Assembly: GCA_963581225.1 (NCBI GenBank)
Contig: CAUZMW010000025.1
Coordinates: 1-28,119 of the forward strand
Source of the DNA: SMWC01 sp963581225
GTDB taxonomy: Bacteria; Pseudomonadota; Gammaproteobacteria; Steroidobacterales; Rariloculaceae
DNA length: 28,119 bases
Reading direction: 5' to 3'
Position numbers and translations under genes: made by a program. Shown here piece after piece: positions 1 through 7,032 of this stretch (within the stretch, counting starts at the first letter, position 1; every line of letters begins with the position of its first letter). Under the pieces are notes generated by a model. That model was not told where the DNA came from and made no database searches. It saw nothing but the letters and a program-made list of their open reading frames with translations.

Positions 1-42
1 CGCGATCAGTCGATTTTCGCTCTGCGCGCTGGTCTCAGTCAT
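1..42 (-). CDS. lysS: Lysyl-tRNA synthetase LysS, first 14 codons only
   Basis: Only the extreme N-terminus is inside the window; the gene runs off the left edge. The visible product starts MTETSAQSENRLIA, and an acidic N-terminus leading into an ENxLIA stretch is typical of class II lysyl-tRNA synthetases of gammaproteobacteria. LysS charges tRNA-Lys in the cytoplasm. The ATG at 42-40 follows the prfB stop codon (TAA at 45-43) with no base between, so translation is probably coupled. prfB-lysS is a long-known gene pair in this class. The call rests mainly on this context plus 14 residues. Confidence 0.8.
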   Translation of the reverse strand, partial: MTETSAQSENRLIA

Positions 43-1138
43 TTACAATCCTTGCTTCAAGCTCTCTTCGAGAAAGCTATCGATGTCGCCATCGAGAACC
101 GCGCCGGGGTTGCCGCTCTCGATGCCGGTCCTCAGGTCCTTGATCCGAGACTGGTCCAGGACGTAGGAACGGATCTGGCTCCCCCAGCCAATCGCCGCCT
201 TACTGTCCTCAAGCGCATCGGCTTCGTCCAAGCGCTTTTGCTGCTCCCGTTCGTAAAGCTTGGCCTTGAGCTGCCCCATCGCCGTCGCCCGGTTTTTATG
301 TTGAGAGCGGTCGTTCTGGCACTGAACAACGATACCCGATGGGAGATGAGTAATCCGCACAGCCGACTCCGTCTTGTTGACATGCTGGCCGCCGGCTCCG
401 CTGGCTCGATAAACGTCGACCCGAAGGTCACCGGAATCGATCTCGATCTCGATATCGTCCTCGAGTTCCGGCGAAACGAAGACAGCCGCGAACGAAGTGT
501 GCCGACGATGCCCGGCATCGAACGGAGATTTCCGGACCAGGCGGTGTACACCGGTCTCCGTTCGCAACCAACCAAATACATAGTCGCCAGAGAACAGCAC
601 CGCAGCGCTCTTGATGCCCGCGATTTCCCCGGGAGATAACTCGAGAATTTCAGCTCCGAAGCCGCGCGATTCAGCCCAGCGCAAATACATTCTCAACAGC
701 ATGTCGGCCCAGTCCTGGGCTTCGGTACCGCCCGACCCAGCTTGGATATCGAGATAGGCGTTGTGCTGGTCCATCTCACCGGCAAACATGCGATGAAATT
801 CAAGCTTCTGAACTTCCTTGTTGACCCGGTCAACTTCTTCGGCGACATCCGCGAACGTGCCGGCGTCCTGCTCTTCGTCTGCCAGCGCGAACAGCTCCCG
901 CGCTTCGGCCAGGGTGTTGTCGATCTGATCGATCGTGCGAACGATGTTCTCCAGAGATGCTCGTTCCCTACCGAGCGCTTGGGCGCGATCGGGATCGCCC
1001 CAGACGTCGGGGTTCTCTAACTCTCTATCCACTTCCTCAAGGCGATCACGCTTACCATCATAGTCAAAGATACCCCCTTAGAGCGCTACAACGCTCCTGG
1101 AGATCCGAGATCGACGCGCTGATTTGATTCGGTTCCAT
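43..1138 (-). CDS. prfB: Peptide chain release factor 2 (RF2), made by programmed +1 frameshift
   Basis: RF2 reads UGA and UAA stop codons and triggers peptide release on the ribosome. The main frame (up to 1032) holds the SPF tripeptide that reads the stop codon and the GGQ catalytic motif (SGAGGQHVNKTES). An uninterrupted frame shows only a GTG start in mid-homology, but the real start is the ATG at 1138-1136. From there 24 codons run to CTT followed by an in-frame TGA at 1066-1064; a +1 slip gives ...GYLDYDGKRDRLEEV... and joins the main frame. The merged product is 364 residues, matching the usual RF2 length of about 365. The residue four before GGQ is Ala (YRASGAGGQ), the common highly active form, unlike the Thr of E. 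coli K-12. It sits downstream of recJ and directly abuts lysS. No strong ribosome binding site precedes the ATG. Confidence 0.97.
1063..1078 (-). promoter_or_regulatory. prfB programmed +1 frameshift site (autoregulatory)
   Basis: On the minus strand the sequence AGGGGGTATCTTTGAC contains an internal Shine-Dalgarno-like AGGGGG (1078-1073), three bases, then the slippery CTT codon (1069-1067) and an in-frame TGA followed by C (1066-1063). This is the same arrangement as in E. coli prfB. In the known mechanism, low RF2 lets the ribosome slip +1 at CUU-UGA-C and make full-length RF2, while high RF2 terminates at the UGA after 24 residues, giving feedback control. Every element is directly visible; its activity here is inferred from conservation. 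Confidence 0.96.
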
Positions 1139-1209
1139 CTTGTTCGTTTGTAAGCCCAGTTAAGTGGCGGCGAATAATAACGCAATCGGCGTGCCCCTCC
1201 CACGCAGAG

Positions 1210-2922
1210 TCAGTGAAACTTCATTCCTGCATCGAATTCTATATGTTCAACGACGAGTTGAATCGGCGGACCGGCGAAATAATCGTTTAGCGTTAGACGA
1301 TAGACGAGCTGTAGAATGTCGCCTTCGCGCCATTCGCCCGGAAGTCGATTGAAGGCGATTGCTTCCAGACGGGAGGCCGCAGCGGCGAGCTTGACGGTCA
1401 TCTTGAGGTGCTTTCCGCCCACGACACGTTGGTTCAGCAACTCGAATTTCCCCTCGAAGACGGGCTCGGGAAATCCCTGGCCCCACGGACCTGCATCGCG
1501 CAGGCGTGTCGCAACATCTGCGGTCAAATCTGCAACCTGCAATTCGCCATCGGTCAATATCCGCTGCGCAAGATGTTCGGGGCCGAGGCGTTCATCGCCC
1601 ACGCGCTCCATCGCCGCCTGAAACTCGGCGAGGCCTTCTGAATGCAGCGACAAACCTGCCGCCATCGCGTGCCCACCGAACCGCGTAATGAGACCGGGGC
1701 TGGCGGCATTAACGGCCGCCAGCGCATCGCGAAGGTGAAACCCAGGCACTGAACGGCCCGAGCCCTTCAACTGCCCCGTGTCTGTTGGCGCGAAAGCGAA
1801 CACGGGCCGATGACAGCGATCCTTGATCCGCGACGCGACTAGACCTACAACGCCTTCATGCCAGTCGTCGCGAAACAGACACACTACGGTCGGTAGTGGG
1901 CCGATACCGAGCAGTTGATCCGCGTCGACCAACTGCAGCGCGTCATCTTTCATCCGGGCCTCGATCACCCGGCGTTCGCGATTTAACGCGTCGAGTTGCG
2001 TCGCGAATGCCAGCGCGTCCTGCTCGGACGTACTGATGAGACAACGCACACCCACAGTCATGTCGTCGAGCCGGCCGGCTGCATTCAATCGCGGAGCTAG
2101 TTGATAGGCCAGCGTCGTCCCCGTCGTCGCGTTATGCGCAATCGAGCTGACCTGGCAGAGCGCCCTAAGACCCGGCCGGCAACGCCCAGCTCTAATTCGG
2201 CGTAGTCCTTCATCGATTAGGATCCGATTACTATGATCTAAAGGTACGAGGTCGGCCATTGTGCCTAGCGCGACCAGATCCAGGTACTGCGCGGCGCAGC
2301 CGGGATCGCCAAGCTCGCGGCCCAGCGCCGCTAATAGGTAGAAAGCGACGCCGACTCCCGCGAGATTCTTTCCCGCGAACGTGTCGCCCGGCAGATTCGG
2401 ATTGACGATAGCGTTCGCGTCCGGGAGCTCGGCGCCGGGCAGATGATGATCGGTAATCAGTACATCGATACCCGCTGCACGCGCTGCTGCGACGCCTTCG
2501 ATACTGGTGATACCGTTGTCAACGGTGACTATCAGGGTTGGCGAGTGTTTCTTCACTCTCTCGACGACCTCGGGCGTCAGGCCATAGCCGAGTTCGAACC
2601 GGTCGGGGATAAAAAATCCCACCTCCGCGAAACCCAGATCCTTGAGACAGAGGAACACGAGTGAGGTACTCGTCGCGCCGTCGGCATCGAAGTCACCCAC
2701 GATCATCACGCTGCCACCGCGATGCAGGCATAGCAGTTCAACGGCGGCTTCCAGCGCGTCGAACCCGCCGACTGGACGCAAACGGCTGAGCGTCAGCTGC
2801 AACTCGTCCGGCGAAGCCATCGGCCGACAGGACAGCACCTGCCGTAAGACCGGATGCGTGTCTCCGGGCCAACGCCAGTTTTCAGATCCCGGAACTCTCC
2901 GTCTACGCTCAATGATGGGCAT
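1210..2922 (-). CDS. recJ: Single-stranded-DNA-specific 5'-3' exonuclease RecJ
   Basis: RecJ degrades single-stranded DNA 5' to 3' in recombination (RecF pathway), mismatch repair and fork processing. The 570-residue product matches the family length (577 in E. coli). It carries the DHH phosphoesterase motifs in order: VGDFDADGATST, IVTVDNG, ITDHHLPG and LVALGTMAD, then the DHHA1 region with RLNAAGRLDDM and GSGRSVPGFHLRDAL plus FGGHAMAAG. A C-terminal OB-like RecJ domain (DAGPWGQGFPEPVFEGKF) follows. The ATG at 2922 fits the family N-terminus, which precedes a conserved HPVLRQ segment. It lies 71 bases upstream of prfB in the same direction, the standard recJ-prfB-lysS order, and diverges from the small Mth938 gene. 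Confidence 0.97.
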   Translation of the reverse strand: MPIIERRRRVPGSENWRWPGDTHPVLRQVLSCRPMASPDELQLTLSRLRPVGGFDALEAAVELLCLHRGGSVMIVGDFDADGATSTSLVFLCLKDLGFAEVGFFIPDRFELGYGLTPEVVERVKKHSPTLIVTVDNGITSIEGVAAARAAGIDVLITDHHLPGAELPDANAIVNPNLPGDTFAGKNLAGVGVAFYLLAALGRELGDPGCAAQYLDLVALGTMADLVPLDHSNRILIDEGLRRIRAGRCRPGLRALCQVSSIAHNATTGTTLAYQLAPRLNAAGRLDDMTVGVRCLISTSEQDALAFATQLDALNRERRVIEARMKDDALQLVDADQLLGIGPLPTVVCLFRDDWHEGVVGLVASRIKDRCHRPVFAFAPTDTGQLKGSGRSVPGFHLRDALAAVNAASPGLITRFGGHAMAAGLSLHSEGLAEFQAAMERVGDERLGPEHLAQRILTDGELQVADLTADVATRLRDAGPWGQGFPEPVFEGKFELLNQRVVGGKHLKMTVKLAAAASRLEAIAFNRLPGEWREGDILQLVYRLTLNDYFAGPPIQLVVEHIEFDAGMKFH

Positions 2923-2960
2923 CTATTTCCAACTTAGCCGCATGCGTGCTGCCGGCCGCC

Positions 2961-2966
2961 TATAAT
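2961..2966 (+). promoter_or_regulatory. Possible -10 element for the Mth938 gene
   Basis: A perfect TATAAT lies in the 76-base gap between the divergent recJ and Mth938 genes, 32 bases before the proposed TTG start. I see no convincing -35 hexamer 16-18 bases upstream and no extended -10 TG, so only the hexamer and its position support this. Confidence 0.35.
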
Positions 2967-2998
2967 CAACGACGAAACTCGCGTCAGTAGGACAGTCG

Positions 2999-3367
2999 TT
3001 GAAATTCACGCTCGAGACCTCCGATGTCAATCTCATCAGCGCCTGGGAGCCTGATGCCGTCCGCGTGGGCAAGGAGTGGTACCGCGGCCATTTGATTCTA
3101 TCTTCACAACGCATTCTCTCGGACTGGACCGTGACTGCTCCGGACAGGCTGCAGGCGAACGACCTCAGCGCCGCGATCGAACTGGACCCGGAGATCATTC
3201 TCCTGGGCACCGGAAACCATCAGGCATTGCCGGACATCGATCTGATGGCCGAGCTTGCGGATCAGGGCATCGGCCTTGAGATAATGGATACCCCGGCGGC
3301 CTGTCGCACGTATAACGTCCTCATCCACGAAAGTCGAAACGTCGTGGCAGCGCTTTTTATCGGCTGA
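2999..3367 (+). CDS. Mth938 domain (DUF498) protein of unknown function
   Basis: A 122-residue cytoplasmic protein of the Mth938/DUF498 (COG3737) family, recognised from its small single-domain layout and the EIILLGTGNHQ core followed by a GIGLEIMDTPAACRTYNVL segment. Relatives include human AAMDC and the NDUFAF3 assembly factor; the bacterial role is not established and I assign none. The start chosen is TTG at 2999, because AGGA at 2989-2992 lies six bases upstream and the frame has no other start before the middle of the domain. It has no signal peptide or membrane segment. It is one of only two plus-strand genes here, divergent from recJ and convergent with nlpD (15 bases between stops). 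A small Mth938 gene beside recJ also occurs in other gammaproteobacteria. Confidence 0.85.
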   Translation: MKFTLETSDVNLISAWEPDAVRVGKEWYRGHLILSSQRILSDWTVTAPDRLQANDLSAAIELDPEIILLGTGNHQALPDIDLMAELADQGIGLEIMDTPAACRTYNVLIHESRNVVAALFIG

Positions 3368-3382
3368 TAGCAACGGTCTACT

Positions 3383-4081
3383 CTATCTCGGAAGATGTTG
3401 GAGTGGGTCGACGGCTGAGCCGTTACGCCTGATCTCGAAATGCAGCTGCGGCTGCCACTCCGGCCCAACCCCCATCTCGGCGATTGTCTGGCCGCGATCC
3501 ACGGACTCGCCTTGTTCCACGCGCAGCCGATTATTGTAACCGTAAGCGCTGAGATAGGTGTCATTGTGCTTAATGATCAGCAGCTGCCCATAGCCTATCA
3601 ACCCGCTGCCCGCGTAGACGACGCGGCCCGACGCGGCGGCATGGATTGCCTGGCCTACCGTACCGCCGATGCCGATCCCGTTGCTCAGTCCGGTATCGGC
3701 ACCGTAAGAGCGCAGCAACTCGCCTACGGCAGGCCATTGCCAGGCGGGCGGCGACAGAGTCGGCGCGGGCGGAAGCGGACGAGACGGCGCCGTACCTGAA
3801 CTCGCTTGAGTCGGTCGAGACGCACCGAATGGTCGCAAACTGAGCCGCTGACCGACATAGATCAGATCCGGGTTGCTCAGTCCATTGAATTGAGCGAGCT
3901 CTTGGTAATCGATACCGTAACGCCAGGCAATCGTGTAGAGCGTTTCGCCGGGCTGCACGACATGCGTTATCGCTTCATAGTTTACCAGCGAGCTCGTACA
4001 ACCGCTGACGACCAGCACGGCGACGCCGATTGCGCGGGCCATAGCTCCGGGTCGTCGTGAACTATTCCTGTCTCTCCGCAT
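3383..4081 (-). CDS. nlpD: NlpD-like lipoprotein with LysM and degenerate LytM/M23 domains
   Basis: An envelope lipoprotein that in the known family activates AmiC-type amidases to split septal peptidoglycan. A signal peptide with a lipobox (VVSGC, Cys at residue 28) is followed by a LysM domain (about 40-83: HVVQPGETLYTIAWRYGI to IYVGQRLSL). Then come a short Pro/Ser/Thr linker and a LytM domain to the end (residue 232). The LytM domain lacks zinc-site residues: the usual Asp before GQAI is Gly (GIGIGGTVGQAI) and the first His of the second motif is Tyr (SAYGYNN), with only LHFEIR kept. This is the hallmark of NlpD/EnvC activators rather than active endopeptidases. At 232 residues it is much shorter than E. 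coli NlpD (379), mainly in the linker. ATG at 4081 is used; ATG at 4042 would give a shorter signal peptide. rpoS, the usual downstream gene, is absent. Confidence 0.9.
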   Translation of the reverse strand: MRRDRNSSRRPGAMARAIGVAVLVVSGCTSSLVNYEAITHVVQPGETLYTIAWRYGIDYQELAQFNGLSNPDLIYVGQRLSLRPFGASRPTQASSGTAPSRPLPPAPTLSPPAWQWPAVGELLRSYGADTGLSNGIGIGGTVGQAIHAAASGRVVYAGSGLIGYGQLLIIKHNDTYLSAYGYNNRLRVEQGESVDRGQTIAEMGVGPEWQPQLHFEIRRNGSAVDPLQHLPR

Positions 4082-4096
4082 CGCGACACGAACCCA

Positions 4097-4678
4097 CTAG
4101 CGCGATCGCAATACCAGAACGGCGATCACCCCCAGAATAACAACGAGCCAACCGAGGGTATCCACGTGCTCGCGCAGCCGCCGCTCCATGCCTTCGCCGC
4201 CCCAAATGATCAGGCCGGCCACCAGAAAGAATCTCCCGCCGCGACCGACCAATGACGCAATAACAAAAGCCGGCAGAAGCATATGTAGCGCTCCGGCCGC
4301 GATCGTAAATACTTTGTAGGGAATGGGTGAAAATCCAGCGACTAATACGGCTAGAAATCCCCAAGTAACGAACCACCCCGTAGAGCGGGTATAGCTGTCC
4401 CAATAGCCTAACGATCGGAGCAGTGGCTCGATCGCGTCGAGCGCCAGCCAGCCGATGGCGTAACCGGCAAGCCCGCCGGCGACCGAAGCAGCCGTCGTCA
4501 GGATGGCGAAACGCCAGCCTCGTTTGGGCTGCGCTAGCGTCATCGGCGCGAGCATGACGTCTGGTGGTATAGGAAAGAAGGACGACTCAGAAAAACTCAA
4601 TCCGACGAGATAGCGCTCTGCATGCGGGTGCGCTGCCCAGCGTAGGGCGCGATCATAAAGGGCGGAGAAGATCTTCAA
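4097..4678 (-). CDS. YqaA/DedA-family inner-membrane protein
   Basis: A 193-residue membrane protein of the DedA/SNARE-associated (VTT domain) superfamily, YqaA branch. The family includes lipid flippase candidates and membrane-homeostasis proteins; the exact substrate of this branch is unsettled. Visible marks are an N-terminal amphipathic region, SESSFFPIPPDVMLAPM near residue 30, a glycine-rich helix (SVAGGLAGYAIGWLA), the re-entrant FSPIPYKVFTIAAG near residue 115, and a C-terminal hydrophobic helix ending in RSR. The start is a TTG at 4678-4676 that overlaps the pcm stop codon (TTGA on the minus strand), so translation is likely coupled. Its place between pcm and nlpD recalls the Xanthomonas-type gene order. 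Confidence 0.9.
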   Translation of the reverse strand: MKIFSALYDRALRWAAHPHAERYLVGLSFSESSFFPIPPDVMLAPMTLAQPKRGWRFAILTTAASVAGGLAGYAIGWLALDAIEPLLRSLGYWDSYTRSTGWFVTWGFLAVLVAGFSPIPYKVFTIAAGALHMLLPAFVIASLVGRGGRFFLVAGLIIWGGEGMERRLREHVDTLGWLVVILGVIAVLVLRSR

Positions 4679-5352
4679 CTTTCGATTCCTTCCACGAGCG
4701 GCACGAAACTGACGAGCCCCAGATCCCGCTGCCGATAATCGTCGCCGTCGCGTGTTACACAGACAAGTCCCTGCCCGCCGCGGTTACCCACCGGGATTAA
4801 TAACCGGCCGCCATCGCCGAGCTGGGACAGTAAATCCTTCGGAATCTCCGGTGGCGACGCCGCGACGATGATGCCGTCGAACGGCGCCTGGCTCTGCCAA
4901 CCATACCAACCATCCGCACAGCGCAGCGTCACGTTGTTGATACTGAGCGTTCGTAGCCGTCCGCTGGCACGCTGGAATAACGGCCGAATGCGCTCAAGGC
5001 TATAGATGTGTTGCACGAATGGGGATAATACCGCCGTCTGATAACCGCAGCCGGTACCGACCTCCAATACTTTACCGAGTTTCTCCCCTGTCGGCAGATC
5101 GCGTAGCAGTGCTTCTGTCATTACGGCAACAATATACGGTTGTGAGATAGTTTGACCGAAACCGATCGGTAGCGCGGTGTCCTCGTAGGCGCGACTCGCC
5201 AAGGCCTCGTCGACGAATAGATGCCTGGGCGTCACGCGAATTCTCTCCAGCACCGCTTCGCTCGTGACGCCTTCGGCCCTGAGCCGCTCGATCAGGCGAT
5301 TCCTGGTTCGAGCGGAGGTCATGCCGATGCCGCTGTGCTGCCGTTGATCCAT
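4675..5352 (-). CDS. pcm: Protein-L-isoaspartate O-methyltransferase
   Basis: This enzyme uses S-adenosylmethionine to methylate isoaspartyl residues of aged proteins so that they can revert to aspartate. Evidence is the family pattern RVTPRHLFVDEALASRAYED, the substrate segment ALPIGFGQTISQP, the SAM-binding motif VLEVGTGCGYQTAVL, FDGIIVAASPPEIP and the C-terminal VSFVPLVEGIES. The open frame extends further upstream into surE, but that part has no homology. I chose the ATG at 5352 (225 residues), five bases after the surE stop. The ATG at 5322 (MTSARTRNRLIERL, 215 residues) is nearer the usual family length and is the main alternative. It follows surE, the classical stationary-phase repair pair, and overlaps the next gene by four bases. 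Confidence 0.96.
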   Translation of the reverse strand: MDQRQHSGIGMTSARTRNRLIERLRAEGVTSEAVLERIRVTPRHLFVDEALASRAYEDTALPIGFGQTISQPYIVAVMTEALLRDLPTGEKLGKVLEVGTGCGYQTAVLSPFVQHIYSLERIRPLFQRASGRLRTLSINNVTLRCADGWYGWQSQAPFDGIIVAASPPEIPKDLLSQLGDGGRLLIPVGNRGGQGLVCVTRDGDDYRQRDLGLVSFVPLVEGIES

Positions 5353-5357
5353 GTTGC

Positions 5358-6104
5358 CTAGAGGGTCTGCAGCCAAGCGTCGACGGATTCGACCGCACCA
5401 TGGTCGGTTAGATCGACCTTGATCGGAGTAACCGAGACGCAACCGTTCTCAATCGCGTGAAAATCTGTGCCGTCACCGACTTCCGCCCCTTGTCCCGCCG
5501 GACCGACCCAGTAAATTGGCATATTCTTGGGATCCCGCGTCTGAATCACAGGCTCGGATTTATGCCGGAACCCAAGCCGGGTGGACTTGATTCCCTGTAG
5601 AGAATGCTCGGGTAAGTCTGGCACATTAATGTTGAGTATCGTGTCGCTGGGCAACGGATCATTTTTCATTCGGCTTACGCACTGTCGAATCAGCGACACT
5701 GCGGTCCCGAAGTGTCGCCCGTCGCCGAGCACCAAAGAAACCGCTAGCGCAGGGAAGCCTAAGAATCTGCCTTCCATAGCGGCCGCAACCGTGCCGGAAT
5801 ACAGAACGTCATCGCCGAGATTAGCGCCATGATTGATTCCCGAAACGACCATATCCGGTTCGCTGTCCAGAAGCCCCGTAATCGCTAGATGGACGCAATC
5901 TGTTGGCGTGCCGTTGACGTAGTAAACGTTGGGTGCAGCCTGCTCCACCCTGAGCGGCGAATCGAGCGTCAGGGAGTTGCTCGCACCGCTTCGATTCCGG
6001 TCTGGCGCCACAATCGTCACCTCTGCCAGGTCCACAAGCCCGTCGGCGAGCATGCGGAGGCCCCGAGCTTGGTAACCGTCGTCATTGGAAAGTAGGATTC
6101 GCAC
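5358..6104 (-). CDS. surE: 5'/3'-nucleotidase SurE (survival protein)
   Basis: SurE is a metal-dependent cytoplasmic nucleotidase and exopolyphosphatase linked to stationary-phase survival. The product starts MRILLSNDDGY, with the metal-binding Asp pair at residues 8-9. It continues with APDRNRSGASNSLTL (Ser/Asn ligands), NGTPTDCVHLAI and SGINHGANLGDDVLYSGTVAAAMEG, and ends with CVSVTPIKVDLT. I use the GTG at 6104 (248 residues) although the frame is open to 6188. The family begins at this methionine, and AGGGA lies seven bases before the GTG; the extra upstream residues look non-coding. It leads the surE-pcm-yqaA-nlpD set. The usual upstream neighbour truD is missing, and a divergent Smr gene lies there instead. 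Confidence 0.97.
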   Translation of the reverse strand: MRILLSNDDGYQARGLRMLADGLVDLAEVTIVAPDRNRSGASNSLTLDSPLRVEQAAPNVYYVNGTPTDCVHLAITGLLDSEPDMVVSGINHGANLGDDVLYSGTVAAAMEGRFLGFPALAVSLVLGDGRHFGTAVSLIRQCVSRMKNDPLPSDTILNINVPDLPEHSLQGIKSTRLGFRHKSEPVIQTRDPKNMPIYWVGPAGQGAEVGDGTDFHAIENGCVSVTPIKVDLTDHGAVESVDAWLQTL

Positions 6105-6137
6105 GTGCCGGTCCCTGGAATCGCCACGAATCGTGTC

Positions 6138-6145
6138 ACTATACT
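6138..6145. promoter_or_regulatory. Possible overlapping divergent -10 elements of surE and the Smr gene
   Basis: The 70-base gap between the divergent surE (GTG at 6104) and Smr (TTG at 6175) starts contains TATAGT on the minus strand (6143-6138) and TATACT on the plus strand (6140-6145), overlapping by four bases. Both are good -10 matches placed 29-34 bases from their starts. Neither has a clear -35 at 16-18 bases, so this is suggestive only. Confidence 0.3.
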
Positions 6146-6174
6146 GGAAGCCTTGGGGCAAGAGGAGTCGAGCG

Positions 6175-6711
6175 TTGACAGGCGACAAGGAACACGATTT
6201 TTTCGCGCGAGCGATGCAGGGAGTAAAGCCCCTTCGTCAGAGCGAACGCGCCGCTAACCCAAAACGCCCGCAAGCCAAGGCTCAGAACAGCCGGGCAGCT
6301 CGCGCGGCGCTGCTGGCCGAGAGCCTGAACGGCCCGGACCAAGGGTCCCCGGACGCGGTTGAGCAGCTCGGTGAGGAGATCTCATTTCGCCGTCCCAGCC
6401 TGCCCGAGAAGATCTTTCGACAGCTGCGGCGCGGGCGATTCAGTATCGAGGCTGAGGCGGATCTGCATGGCTTGACCGTCGTTCAAGCAAAATCATTATT
6501 GCGGGAGTTCATTTGCGAGTCCGTACAGCACCGACTCGGCTGTGTGCGAGTCATTCACGGCAAGGGGCTGGGTTCAGGTCCCGGCGGCCCGGTTCTGAAG
6601 GCCAACGTCCAGCGCTGGCTGATGCAGTGGGACGAAGTGCTGGCGTTCGTCACGGCTCGCACACACCACGGCGGCAGCGGCGCGGTCTACGTGCTCCTCA
6701 GACGGCGTTAG
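6175..6711 (+). CDS. Smr (small MutS-related) domain protein
   Basis: A 178-residue protein with a charged, probably flexible N-terminal half and a C-terminal Smr domain (about residues 95-178). Domain marks are AEADLHGLTVVQAKSLL, the glycine loop VIHGKGLGSG and the C-terminal GGSGAVYVLLRR. Smr domains act as nucleases on DNA or RNA; E. coli SmrB cleaves mRNA at collided ribosomes. Whether this one is SmrA-, SmrB- or YdaL-like cannot be settled by eye. The N-terminal FARAMQGVKPL segment is typical of the stand-alone proteobacterial family. TTG at 6175 is chosen because AGGAG (6163-6167) lies seven bases upstream; the frame is open further back but without homology. It is divergent from surE and convergent with ftsB, where ispD-ispF-truD would normally be. 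Confidence 0.9.
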   Translation: MTGDKEHDFFARAMQGVKPLRQSERAANPKRPQAKAQNSRAARAALLAESLNGPDQGSPDAVEQLGEEISFRRPSLPEKIFRQLRRGRFSIEAEADLHGLTVVQAKSLLREFICESVQHRLGCVRVIHGKGLGSGPGGPVLKANVQRWLMQWDEVLAFVTARTHHGGSGAVYVLLRRR

Positions 6712-6734
6712 CGCGCCGGCGACCGCGCCTACGG

Positions 6735-7025
6735 TTATTCGGTAGCCGCGGGGCGGTAGGAAGTGATGTGGTAGAACGTCTCGCCATCGGCAATCATGCC
6801 GAGTTCCGTCCGAGCCCGTTCCTCTGCTGCGGCGAGCCCCTGCTTGAGACTCAGCACCTCCGCTTCGAGTGCCGCATTTCGCGAAGCGAGCGTACTATTC
6901 TCCTCCGAGCGTTCGAGCACCTGGGCGTCGAGGCGCCAAATCTCCTGTAGCCCGTCGTTGGACAGCCAAAGCCTCCCTTGCAGGAGCACCAGGACCAGGG
7001 CCAGGGCCAACAGCAGAACGCGCAT
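6735..7025 (-). CDS. ftsB: Cell division protein FtsB
   Basis: FtsB is a small bitopic inner-membrane protein of the FtsQLB complex that controls septal peptidoglycan synthesis. The 96-residue product has a short N-terminus, one transmembrane helix (about residues 3-17, rich in Leu/Val/Ala), the GRLWLSNDG turn typical of FtsB just after the membrane, and a coiled coil (about 28-68). A C-terminal segment RTELGMIADGETFYHI matches the family's conserved end. The ATG at 7025 is used, with AGGGA shortly before it; an in-frame TTG at 7028 is less likely. It follows enolase by seven bases, the standard eno-ftsB pair. The usual ispD-ispF do not follow. Confidence 0.95.
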   Translation of the reverse strand: MRVLLLALALVLVLLQGRLWLSNDGLQEIWRLDAQVLERSEENSTLASRNAALEAEVLSLKQGLAAAEERARTELGMIADGETFYHITSYRPAATE

Positions 7026-7032
7026 CAAATCC

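Noticed and set aside
52..639. 195-residue open frame opposite prfB
   Set aside because: No recognisable domain and wholly antisense to the RF2 coding region, including GGQ.
1020..1138. prfB looked truncated or frameshifted
   Set aside because: The break is the classical RF2 frameshift signal with the correct leader and spacing, so the gene is intact.
6711..6728. Small GC-rich hairpin between the convergent Smr and ftsB stops as a terminator
   Set aside because: The stem is only five base pairs and no T-tract follows on either strand.
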